From positions 280,757 to 344,756 of the forward strand of contig CAVXRO010000004.1 of NCBI GenBank assembly GCA_963764235.1: 64,000 nucleotides of DNA, written 5' to 3'. Below, one piece after another: positions 36,584 through 46,943 of this stretch. A program made the position numbers and the translations under genes. Origin of the DNA: DATFVA01 sp963764235. Lineage in GTDB: Bacteria > Bacteroidota > Ignavibacteria > Ignavibacteriales > Ignavibacteriaceae. Each line of letters begins with the position of its first letter. Positions within the stretch are counted from its first letter, which is position 1. The notes under the pieces were generated by a model. That model did not search any database. It saw only the letters and a program-made list of their open reading frames with translations, and was not told the origin of the DNA.

Positions 36584-37939
36584 TTAAATATATTTAATTT
36601 CCTGTGCATATTTTTGAAGTTCATCACGGAACTTCGGATGTGCGATACTGATAAGTTCCCGTACACGCTCCCTTATAGATTTTCCGAAGAGCTGAGCCAC
36701 ACCATATTCTGTTACAACGTAGTGAACATCAGCCCTATTCGTTATTACTCCTGCCCCGGCTTTAATCTGGGTTACTATTCTGGACATATTCCCGTCCTTG
36801 GTAGTTGAAGGCAGTGCAATAATAGGTTTCCCGTTTTCAGAATGAGCAGCCCCTCTTATAAAGTCAACCTGCCCTCCAAATCCGCTGTACAATCTTGTGC
36901 CTAATGTATCAGAGCAGACCTGGCCTGTTATATCAACTTCAATTGCAGAGTTGATAGCAACCATATTATCATTTTTTGCAATAACAAAAGGATCATTAAC
37001 ATATTCCTGCGGATGGAATTCAATCAAAGGATTATTATCTATAAAATCGAATAGTTTCTTCGTCCCGAGAACAAATCCTGCAATTATTTTCCCGCGATGG
37101 AGAGTTTTCCTTTCATTCGTAATAATCCCGGATTCAACCAGACCGATTATCCCGTCTGAAAACATCTCTGAATGAACCCCCAGCGCTTTCTTATCATATA
37201 GAAAATTTAATACTGAATCAGGAATAGCCCCGATCCCCATCTGGAGGGTAGACCCGTCTTCAATTAATTCTGATATATGCGACCCAATATTCCGGTAAAT
37301 ATTTTCCAGCTGGGGTGACATATTTTTATCAACCTGCGGAAGTTCCTGTATCGGTTCGTCAACTTCGACTATATAATTTATTTTGTTGATGTGTATGAAA
37401 GAATCGCCGAATGTCCTGGGCATATTAGGATTAACCTGGGCGATTACAACCTTTGCTTTCTCCGCCGGATTTTTAATAGGGCCTACATCAACCCCGTAGC
37501 TGCAGAACCCATGTTCATCAGGAGGTGATACATGAATAAAGGCTATATCAATAGGTATTAATCCCTTAGTGAAAAGCAGAGGATATTCATAGAGATAAAT
37601 TGGAGTAAAATCCGCCCTTCCTTCATTAACACTTAGACGTGAATTTCCGCCTATGAAATAAGCGTTATGCCTGAAATGTCCCTGCATCTCAGGTTTCAGG
37701 TAGGGCAGCTCTCCAACCGTCAAAATATGCAGAATTTCCACATCATAAAGTGTGTCTTTTCTTTCAACCATAGCATTAATAAGAGTATGAGGTACAGCGC
37801 ATCCGCCCTGCATAATTATTTTATCTTTTGATTTTATTACTCTTACTGCTTCTTCCGCTGTAACTATCTTCTTATTATACGCGCTGATCAGGCTGGTAGG
37901 AATAGTATTCTTCGATTTTAATTCTTCAAATGGTGTCAT
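36584..37939 (-). CDS. Acetyl-CoA hydrolase/CoA transferase, 4-hydroxybutyrate CoA-transferase type
   Basis: CoA transferase of the Cat1/AbfT family, about 451 residues. Recognisable parts are HVSPPDEHGFCSYGVDVG near 150, the two-domain junction with QMGIGAIPDSVLNFL, GVHSEMFSDGIIGL with the catalytic glutamate, and SGFGGQVDFIRGAAHS near 370. I start at the ATG at 37939; a TTG at 37972 overlapping the ald stop by four bases is the alternative and would give 462 residues. It probably exchanges CoA between acetate or other short acids. Coupling to alanine dehydrogenase suggests fermentation of amino acids to acetate. Confidence 0.82.
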   Translation of the reverse strand: MTPFEELKSKNTIPTSLISAYNKKIVTAEEAVRVIKSKDKIIMQGGCAVPHTLINAMVERKDTLYDVEILHILTVGELPYLKPEMQGHFRHNAYFIGGNSRLSVNEGRADFTPIYLYEYPLLFTKGLIPIDIAFIHVSPPDEHGFCSYGVDVGPIKNPAEKAKVVIAQVNPNMPRTFGDSFIHINKINYIVEVDEPIQELPQVDKNMSPQLENIYRNIGSHISELIEDGSTLQMGIGAIPDSVLNFLYDKKALGVHSEMFSDGIIGLVESGIITNERKTLHRGKIIAGFVLGTKKLFDFIDNNPLIEFHPQEYVNDPFVIAKNDNMVAINSAIEVDITGQVCSDTLGTRLYSGFGGQVDFIRGAAHSENGKPIIALPSTTKDGNMSRIVTQIKAGAGVITNRADVHYVVTEYGVAQLFGKSIRERVRELISIAHPKFRDELQKYAQEIKYI

Positions 37940-37968
37940 TTCAATTACTTCTTCGATTCTAATAATTT

Positions 37969-39090
37969 TCAATTAGTAGAGAAAACTCTGAGTTTTCTGA
38001 ACTCTACATTAAATATATTAGCTATTTGCTCATTGGAACAGTAGCCATTGTATGTGCAGACCCCCTTTGCAAGACCTTCATCACCCATCAGTGCATTACC
38101 GAGACCGTTATCAGTAATATTCTGAATATAAGGAAGGGATGCATTATTCAAACCATAGCTTGCAGTACGGGCAACTATAGCAGGCATATTCGGTACACAA
38201 TAATGAATTATACCGTATTTTTCGTATACCGGATCCCTTAATGTCGTCAGCCTGCTGGTTTCGATACAACCCCCCTGATCAATTGATACATCGACTATTA
38301 CTGCCCCGGGTTTCATTTGTTTAACCATATCTTCCGTAACCAGGTGAGGGGTTTTTTCACCTTTTATCAATACCGCACCTATAAGCACGTCCGCAAATTT
38401 AACACCTCTTTCTATTGTATACGGATTTGCAACTACTGTGGTGATCTTTTTTCTGAAATGCTCATCAATCTTGCGAAGTCGGCCAAGATCCTTATCAAGT
38501 ACAATAACCTGTGCTCCTATCCCCAGAGCCGCCCTTGCGGCTGTAGTACCAACTACTCCTGAACCAAGTATAACAACTGCAGCCGGGGCAACTCCTGTTA
38601 TACCTCCAAGGAGAATACCTCTTCCCTGACTGGGGTAGCTTTCGAGATACCTGCTTGCGACCTGAATAGAAATGGGCCCCGCTATTTCACTCATCGCCTG
38701 AAGTACAGGAAGACGATTATTGGTTTCAACTAGATCATATCCAACCGCAGTGACTTTTTTCTCCATCAGTTTTTCAATGGTCTGTTTTTTACCGACAGCA
38801 AGGTGGAGAAATGAGAATAAAATCTGATTCTCTTTGAATAATTCTAATTCAGCATCATTTACCTGGGTTACTTTTAACACAAGTTCAGCTCTTCCGAAGA
38901 TTTCATCAGCAGTGTATACAATTTTAGCACCGGTCTTTTCGTAATCTTCGTCACTGAAATGACTCCCTTCACCGGCACCTGACTGAATATATACAGTGTG
39001 TCCCTTCCGGGTTAATGCATCCACTCCTGCCGGAGCTAATGAAACTCTTTTTTCTTCATTAAGCTGTTCTTTCGGTATTCCAACTATCAT
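37969..39090 (-). CDS. ald: Alanine dehydrogenase
   Basis: NAD-dependent interconversion of L-alanine and pyruvate plus ammonia; 373 residues from the ATG at 39090, which begins MIVGIPKE as in the family. An upstream TTG at 39117 would add nine residues without a ribosome site. Conserved: KRVSLAPAGVDAL with the substrate arginine, HLAVGKK with a catalytic-loop histidine, VVILGSGVVGTTAARAALGIGAQVIVLD (NAD fold) and VDVSIDQGGCIETSR near 270. It precedes the CoA transferase. Confidence 0.94.
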   Translation of the reverse strand: MIVGIPKEQLNEEKRVSLAPAGVDALTRKGHTVYIQSGAGEGSHFSDEDYEKTGAKIVYTADEIFGRAELVLKVTQVNDAELELFKENQILFSFLHLAVGKKQTIEKLMEKKVTAVGYDLVETNNRLPVLQAMSEIAGPISIQVASRYLESYPSQGRGILLGGITGVAPAAVVILGSGVVGTTAARAALGIGAQVIVLDKDLGRLRKIDEHFRKKITTVVANPYTIERGVKFADVLIGAVLIKGEKTPHLVTEDMVKQMKPGAVIVDVSIDQGGCIETSRLTTLRDPVYEKYGIIHYCVPNMPAIVARTASYGLNNASLPYIQNITDNGLGNALMGDEGLAKGVCTYNGYCSNEQIANIFNVEFRKLRVFSTN

Positions 39091-39201
39091 ACTTGAATTT
39101 CCCAATTTATTATTCAAAATTAGCCAGAAAGATTGATAGTATCAATATTTTCCCAAATTCAGATTGTTTCAGAAGGAGGTTAAAGATTGTAATAAACCCT
39201 G

Positions 39202-40155
39202 CTATACCAGAACCGGTGTTACTGCACCTCTTCCATTTAATACTGAAATTATATTCTTTGCGGCCAGTTTCGCCATTTCATTCCGCGCATCGGTCGTTGC
39301 GCTTCCTAAATGAGGAAGCAGAACTACATTATTCAGTTTGAGCAAATCAGGATTTATTGATGGTTCGTTTTCATATACATCTAATCCTGCGGCAAACAGC
39401 CTTTTCTGCTGAAGCATCCTGATCAATTCCTTCTCTTCAATTATTTCTCCTCTGGCTGTATTTATAAGCACAGCAGTTTCTTTCATCAGGCGGAGCCTCT
39501 CTTTATTCAGAATGTGATAAGTACTCTCAGTAAGAGGAAGGTGAAGTGATATAATGTCAGATCTTTTTAACAGGTTATTCAGTGCAGCTTTTTTACCGCC
39601 CAGCGACTCTATTTCCGGATTTTCCCTTCCATCGTAATAAAGAATATTCACCCCGAAACCTGCAGCTCTTTTCGCAACGGCGGTACCGATTCTTCCTGCC
39701 CCTATAATACCGAAAGTTTTTTCTCTCAGCTCAATACCAAGAAGTAGTTGAGGCTGCCAGCCCTTAAACTTATTTTTTCTCATTATTTCCTCCCCTTCGA
39801 TCAGCCTGCGTGAACATGCAAGTACCAGAGTCATTGCCAGATCAGCGGTAGAATCAGTGAGCACATCCGGTGTATTTGTTACAGTTATTCCTTTTTTATT
39901 AGCATAAGCAACATCGATATTATTATACCCTACAGCATAATTTGCAATAACCCTGCATTTGGTCATTAAGTTTATCAATTCTGCATCAAATCTATCTGTA
40001 AGAAGAGAAATAACCCCGTCCGCATCTTTTACTTCTTTTTTAAGCAGCTCATATGGAATAGGTTTATTTTCCCTGTAAACTTTCACATCGATATTTTTAC
40101 TTTTTAATAGTTCAGAGGCTGTTTCGGGGATTTCCCTTGTAATGAAGACTTTCAT
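39202..40155 (-). CDS. D-isomer-specific 2-hydroxyacid dehydrogenase
   Basis: NAD(P)-dependent dehydrogenase of 317 residues, closest in look to glyoxylate/hydroxypyruvate reductases. NAD motif GIIGAGRIGTAVAKRAAGFG (about 150-170); catalytic triad arginine in NTARGEIIEE (about 233), glutamate in YENEP (about 262) and histidine in LPHLGSATTDAR (about 282). The substrate is inferred; 2-ketoglutarate, glyoxylate and phosphoglycerate all occur in the family. The gene ends 111 bases before ald and begins 13 bases after the spmAB-like gene. Confidence 0.86.
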   Translation of the reverse strand: MKVFITREIPETASELLKSKNIDVKVYRENKPIPYELLKKEVKDADGVISLLTDRFDAELINLMTKCRVIANYAVGYNNIDVAYANKKGITVTNTPDVLTDSTADLAMTLVLACSRRLIEGEEIMRKNKFKGWQPQLLLGIELREKTFGIIGAGRIGTAVAKRAAGFGVNILYYDGRENPEIESLGGKKAALNNLLKRSDIISLHLPLTESTYHILNKERLRLMKETAVLINTARGEIIEEKELIRMLQQKRLFAAGLDVYENEPSINPDLLKLNNVVLLPHLGSATTDARNEMAKLAAKNIISVLNGRGAVTPVLV

Positions 40156-40168
40156 AAGACCCTTATTT

Positions 40169-41797
<1,629 letters not shown>

Positions 41798-41808
41798 TAA
41801 CTATCCTG

Positions 41809-42840
41809 TTATTCAGTTACTAGTATTTTTTTTCTGAAAGGAAAATTATGGCTACCGTTTTTGTTTGCTGCCGTAATTTTAATATTATGAAACCCGGGTT
41901 CAACATTATGCAGATTTATACTCAGAATATTTGTTTGGTGACTGAAAGTATAATTTAAAGTTTTAACAGAATCAAATTGAACAACAATAGAAGCTGAATC
42001 AATTCCGCTGCTGTCGGTTAAGCTGTAGTCTAAATTAATATCGCCTTTACTTAATAAAGAATCTCCATTCAAAGGCTGTATCCGGGGAATCCCCGATTTA
42101 AAGTAACGGTATAGTCCCTTGAAAATTCCCCAGGCTTCTATCTTATTAAATTCATCAATCGCTAGAAGCCGCTCCTCCATATGATGGGTATGGAAGCCGC
42201 ATTCAACCAGAACAGCGGGAATCCGGGTTTCTCTTAAGACAGAAAACCCTTCACCAGGATAAATATTATAATCCGAATAAGTTCCGTCAAATGAGCCGGG
42301 ACCTCCTGAATTTCTCATTGCATATGACAGGTCCCTTTCAATATATTTTGCAAGGTCACGCTCACAGGCATCAAATTCATAATCATCTGCTTTAGCATGA
42401 TAATAGACAGAAGTGTAATTTGTATAATCATCCCCTTCCTTTGGAGGAGCATTATGATGTATACTGATAAAAATATCTGCTCCGCTTTCATTAGCCATCA
42501 TGGAACGTTCTTTCAGACCTACAGTTTTATCGGTAACACGCGACATTAAGACGACCGCTCCGGCTTCCTCCAGGAAATCTTTTAAGTACAATGCAACTCT
42601 AAGATTTACATCTGCTTCAACTGCAATACCGTTGGGGCCTTTATTCTTTCTGTCATCTCCCCCGTGTCCGGGATCGAGGAAAAATTTTTGATTTGAAATA
42701 TAGGGTGATGAATCAAGGATGTATTCCCGTGTCTTTTGGGGGTTTTGTAATTCGATGGGTACGTCATAGTACAGGCTCTCTATTGATGAACATCCCGCCA
42801 GTATAAGACCGGTTAATAGAAGCAGGATGAAATAATTCAC
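41809..42840 (-). CDS. N-acetylmuramoyl-L-alanine amidase, lipoprotein
   Basis: Zinc amidase that cuts the bond between MurNAc and the peptide stem; 343 residues. Lipobox LILAGC near residues 12-17. Amidase_3 domain about 50-250: IFLDPGHGGDDR-like zinc histidine, a glutamate in AVEADVNLRVALYL, the second histidine in FISIHHNAPP and the catalytic glutamate in VLVECGFHTH. A C-terminal beta domain of about 90 residues follows. The start is GTG at 42840 with AAGG seven bases upstream, one base after the preceding stop. Confidence 0.88.
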   Translation of the reverse strand: MNYFILLLLTGLILAGCSSIESLYYDVPIELQNPQKTREYILDSSPYISNQKFFLDPGHGGDDRKNKGPNGIAVEADVNLRVALYLKDFLEEAGAVVLMSRVTDKTVGLKERSMMANESGADIFISIHHNAPPKEGDDYTNYTSVYYHAKADDYEFDACERDLAKYIERDLSYAMRNSGGPGSFDGTYSDYNIYPGEGFSVLRETRIPAVLVECGFHTHHMEERLLAIDEFNKIEAWGIFKGLYRYFKSGIPRIQPLNGDSLLSKGDINLDYSLTDSSGIDSASIVVQFDSVKTLNYTFSHQTNILSINLHNVEPGFHNIKITAANKNGSHNFPFRKKILVTE

Positions 42841-42841
42841 A

Positions 42842-43300
42842 CTAAAGACCTTGTTCCTCGGCAGCCTGAATTTCTTCCGAATCTATCATAACCAATTCTT
42901 TAGACTGTGAAGTTTTAGATTCATTCTCTTTTTTCAGGGAATACTTTGAAAGGTATTTTTTCTTAATATCATCAATTGTCTTTTTCTCATCAACTATTTT
43001 AATTGAACCATTTACCGTTGCGGAAAATAAATAATAGCTGTCCTCTCTGGTCCTGTTCTTCTTCAATCTTTCGTCTTTAATTATAGTAAAACTCACAGGA
43101 CCGTTAAAATGTATCTTCTCATAAACCTCATCGTCTTTATCAAGGAAGAAATAAATATTTTTATCGAGATACAAAAAAGTTGTTGTGTGCTGCATTGCCC
43201 TCTCGCCGTCGACATTAAAAGCGAGAATACCTCCGGAACTGTCATTTAGTTCTTTTTCAATTGTTTCGAGGTCACGTATGTATGAGATTTTTCTGTGCAT
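42842..43300 (-). CDS. Pyridoxamine 5'-phosphate oxidase-like FMN-binding protein
   Basis: A 152-residue protein with the split-barrel flavin fold in outline: GGILAFNVDGERAMQHTTTFLY near 28-50, then KNIYFFLDKDDEVYEKI and FSATVNGSIKIVDEKKT. The C-terminal 30 residues are charged and probably unfolded. The best start is the ATG at 43300; an in-frame TTG at 43321 is possible. It lies between the helicase-nuclease gene and the amidase gene. Activity cannot be predicted; members include heme-utilising and flavin-binding proteins. Confidence 0.65.
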   Translation of the reverse strand: MHRKISYIRDLETIEKELNDSSGGILAFNVDGERAMQHTTTFLYLDKNIYFFLDKDDEVYEKIHFNGPVSFTIIKDERLKKNRTREDSYYLFSATVNGSIKIVDEKKTIDDIKKKYLSKYSLKKENESKTSQSKELVMIDSEEIQAAEEQGL

Positions 43301-43334
43301 TTTACACCATTCAGTTATCAATAGACATTTTTAA

Positions 43335-46300
43335 TTATGTCCGCTCAACTATACAGCTTGAATTATTTAATGAGAAATTACAATCCTTACAATGAGATAA
43401 ATTCCGGTCAAATTTATTGAGTCTTATCTGATGTACCATTTCCCTTATCTGTTCTCCGAAGGCTTCTGCTTCATCAAGGCTGATAATTTCTTTGACATCC
43501 TCCCCCGGAAAATTGATAAAAATTATCCTGAGTTCAAAGGATGTTAATTCTTTGAAGAAACGACTTACAATATAGGAATAAAATTTCAATTGGTGGAAAT
43601 ATAATGACGCACGGTCACAAATTTCTTCCCTGCTTATGGAGTCTGTTTTATAATCAATAATAATAGCTATTTCCCCTTCAATTATAAGCTTATCCATTAT
43701 GCCATGAAGGAAATAATCCCCGTCGTTAACAAAAATTTCATATTCATTGTAGAACTTTTTATATGAAGAAATTTTATTATAAATGTCAGATCCGGATAAT
43801 TCTGAAAGTTTTCGGGATATTTCTTTGCTCAGGGCGTTAATGTCCCCCGGATCTTCAGGAAAATATTCTGATCGTATTATCTTCTTAATTTCATCAGAGG
43901 AAATTTTGAGGTTACCTTTCTGAAGTATTTTATGGATGATACTTCCCTTCCGTTCCGCCGGTAAAGTTGATTTTTCATCATACTGTTTTTCAGAGGAATT
44001 CTCCTTCGGACTTAATTCCAGATGCGATTTATTTCTTTTACCAATAAAGAGGGAATTTATGTAATTCTTCATTAGTCCTGACATTTCCAGCTCAAAAGTA
44101 AGTCTGTATTTCAGAGGACATTGCATGAAGGTTGCAAACCGCGTTGCTGATATGACCTCCCCTTTCGGATAATCTCCGGTTCCGCTGATCATTATTTTCG
44201 CAGCTGCGGATTCAGAATCATTTACTGATCCATTAATTGTTTCCTCTACATTCCGGATAATTTTTATTTTCTGACGAATCTCCCTTGAGAAATTTTCGAA
44301 GCTACCTCCTTCTGTTTTAAGGAACTGAAGCCGGTCTCTGAATTCGAACATATCCTGTGTAAAATCAATGTTTAGTCCCTCCTGCAGAAGATCCATAAAC
44401 GAACCTTTTTTGTAGCTTTCAGTTTCTTCAGCGCTTATAAATAAGTAATTCTTTGCCCGGGTCGCTCCCACATAAAAGAGTCTTTTCAATTCCGCTGCTT
44501 CTTTTTTCGCTGAGATATAATCATACAGAGAACTGATGGGAGCAGATTCATATTCACTGAAATAATCGTTATTAAGCGGAACCTTTGTAAGGAGTCCGTA
44601 ATTCTTATCGATCTGAATACTCCCCTTCTTAACTCTGTCAACATATGTTGTCTCATGGGCGTTATAAATGAAAACAGCGGGATATTCCAAACCTTTTGCC
44701 TGGTGGAGGGTCATCACCTTAATGGAATCAGATTCATCTGCAATCGCAGCCTGGGGTTCATCCTCCATTTCTTCAATAGAACTCTTCAGAAAGTCTACAT
44801 AATCATACATTGTTTTGAACCCCTTACCCTGGAAACCGATGGTCAGCTTTACAAGTTTGTCAATGTTAGCAATTTCCTGCTGACCCGAAGCTTTTTGAGC
44901 AAGTACTGCCAGGTATGGACTTTCATTTAAAATTCTCCTCAGCAGTCCCGGAGCATTAAAAACCTTAGCCTGTTCAAGGTGAGCTTTCAATTTGTCACAT
45001 ATTTTCTGAAAATCCTGGTATGACGAACAGGCTTTTAACAGTTTCTCCCACAGGGTCCTGCCATCTGCCAGCGAGAGTTCATAAATACGGTTATCAGGAA
45101 TATTAAAAAAAGGTGAACGCAGAATTCCCACCAGGGCCGTATCATTCCGGGGGTCCAGCAGAAATGAGAAATAATTGTAAATATCATAAACTGACTGACG
45201 CTGGTAAAATCCCTTTCCTCCTACAATGCTGAAAGGAATATTCTTTTCGATAAATATTTTTTCAAGAGAGGTAAATGATTTCCTTTTCCTGACAAGGACA
45301 GCAATATCTTTCCAGTTTAGTTCCCTTCTATTGTCTGTTCCGTTAACAAGTGAATTAATTCTGCGTGCCGTGAGTTCGGCTTCATTCACTGATTCCTTCT
45401 CATCATCATCGCTCTCAGCCGGCGCGCCGAGGAGTATTTCAATAAGACTGTCTGTATCTTCCTCCTTTGCGCAGACAAGGTCGGAATGGTTAACTTCATT
45501 AAAGAGATCATTAGGATCGGAAAAAAGATTTCTGAAAAGCTTATTTACGAAGAGGCAGATACCGGGAGCCATCCTGAAACTATCCGGCAGGCTCAACAGG
45601 GATTTCTCTCCGGACGCACCGCTTATCTGTTCTTTGGTTATCCTGAAAACCTCGAGATCAGCGTCCCGGAACATGTATATACTTTGTTTTTCGTCTCCCA
45701 CTACAAAAAGATTTCCCTCCCTGAGGTCGTCAAGTATCGGAAGGAATATCTGATACTGGATCTCATTAGTATCCTGGTATTCGTCTACCATAATGTATCT
45801 GAATTTACGCGAAAGCTCTGTCTTCACAGAAGGAATCTTCAGGATATTTTTCGTCAGGATCAGAATATCTTCATAGTCGAGGTAACCGTTCTCTCTTTTT
45901 TTAGATTCATATCTCTCTATACAAAGACTGAAGAGATTCATAATTGATTTACCGAACTTTGCCAGGCTTAGCTCACTCTGCTCAAAGTTTTCAGCAGACT
46001 TCAGTTTAGATGCATCCCGCACATAATTTTCCGCACCTGTTATTTGCGCTGATAATCCGTCTCTCATACCATTAGCAAGATAACCCTGCTTCCTCACCTC
46101 ACAGCGGTTAGTAAATCCCAAACCTCTGATAAGCTCAAGTATTCTGATTTTATTTTCAGGATCAGTTTCATTCTTAAATTCTTCGATCAGAGGCCTTATC
46201 TCTAATGCCTTTTCATTAATTTCCTTCACAGATAAAACTGTATCATTTATCAGCGTCAAGGAATTGATAAAGTCCTCTTCGCCAATCTGAAGCAGTAAAC

Positions 46301-46931
46301 CTGCAGTCTGAAGAAAAGCTTCGTGGAAAAAAACGCGTATCTCCTCTATATTATTACTGTAAATCCTTTCACGTATATCCAGAACTTTTTTCCGATCCTT
46401 CACCAGGGATCGTAATTGTGATGCCAGGCCCAGTCGCGACCGGAAAAATCTTACAAGGTACTTTGTGTCATCTGCAGCGGAGGACCCTGAAAGAGATTCC
46501 CTTAAAATTTCTTCAACGGAAAGTTCTATCAAATCACCTGAGGTTATTTCATCAATCGACTGGAAATTAGCATCAAGTCCTGCCTCCACTGGAAACTGCT
46601 TAAGTATATCGATACAAAATGAATGAATTGTAGAAATGTTAGCTGACACAAGCTGTCTTCTGATGCGGTTTAACAGCTTTTTTTCTTCTGAATTATCAGA
46701 ACTCTTGAAGCGGCTTTCTATATACACCGCAATTTTTTTATAGAGTTCACTTGCGGCTTTGTCCGTGAAAGTAATTGCGGCTATCTGTCCAATTGCGCCA
46801 TTCAGGGAAAGAGCAATTTCAAGGTATCTCCGGGAAAGTACAAACGTTTTCCCCGAACCCGCGTTCGCGGTTAAGGAGATATGATCTTTAAAATTAAGTG
46901 CCTTCTTCTGATGTGTAGTAAGTTGATCCAT
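43335..46931 (-). CDS. UvrD/AddA-type helicase-nuclease
   Basis: A 1198-residue helicase-nuclease for double-strand break processing. Walker A is NAGSGKTF (residues 23-30), Walker B VDEYQDTNE near 380, motif V in MTLHQAKGLEYPAVFIY near 720 and motif VI in RLFYVGATRAKNYLFIS near 790. The C-terminal part carries a PD-(D/E)xK nuclease (GEIAIIIDYKTDS near 1115). Cysteines in FMQC near 930 and C1181, C1184 and C1193 match the four-cysteine iron-sulfur pattern known from AddB and Cas4. No AddB is adjacent. It starts 12 bases after the histidine kinase gene. Confidence 0.85.
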   Translation of the reverse strand: MDQLTTHQKKALNFKDHISLTANAGSGKTFVLSRRYLEIALSLNGAIGQIAAITFTDKAASELYKKIAVYIESRFKSSDNSEEKKLLNRIRRQLVSANISTIHSFCIDILKQFPVEAGLDANFQSIDEITSGDLIELSVEEILRESLSGSSAADDTKYLVRFFRSRLGLASQLRSLVKDRKKVLDIRERIYSNNIEEIRVFFHEAFLQTAGLLLQIGEEDFINSLTLINDTVLSVKEINEKALEIRPLIEEFKNETDPENKIRILELIRGLGFTNRCEVRKQGYLANGMRDGLSAQITGAENYVRDASKLKSAENFEQSELSLAKFGKSIMNLFSLCIERYESKKRENGYLDYEDILILTKNILKIPSVKTELSRKFRYIMVDEYQDTNEIQYQIFLPILDDLREGNLFVVGDEKQSIYMFRDADLEVFRITKEQISGASGEKSLLSLPDSFRMAPGICLFVNKLFRNLFSDPNDLFNEVNHSDLVCAKEEDTDSLIEILLGAPAESDDDEKESVNEAELTARRINSLVNGTDNRRELNWKDIAVLVRKRKSFTSLEKIFIEKNIPFSIVGGKGFYQRQSVYDIYNYFSFLLDPRNDTALVGILRSPFFNIPDNRIYELSLADGRTLWEKLLKACSSYQDFQKICDKLKAHLEQAKVFNAPGLLRRILNESPYLAVLAQKASGQQEIANIDKLVKLTIGFQGKGFKTMYDYVDFLKSSIEEMEDEPQAAIADESDSIKVMTLHQAKGLEYPAVFIYNAHETTYVDRVKKGSIQIDKNYGLLTKVPLNNDYFSEYESAPISSLYDYISAKKEAAELKRLFYVGATRAKNYLFISAEETESYKKGSFMDLLQEGLNIDFTQDMFEFRDRLQFLKTEGGSFENFSREIRQKIKIIRNVEETINGSVNDSESAAAKIMISGTGDYPKGEVISATRFATFMQCPLKYRLTFELEMSGLMKNYINSLFIGKRNKSHLELSPKENSSEKQYDEKSTLPAERKGSIIHKILQKGNLKISSDEIKKIIRSEYFPEDPGDINALSKEISRKLSELSGSDIYNKISSYKKFYNEYEIFVNDGDYFLHGIMDKLIIEGEIAIIIDYKTDSISREEICDRASLYFHQLKFYSYIVSRFFKELTSFELRIIFINFPGEDVKEIISLDEAEAFGEQIREMVHQIRLNKFDRNLSHCKDCNFSLNNSSCIVERT

Positions 46932-46943
46932 TAAGTAAAATAA

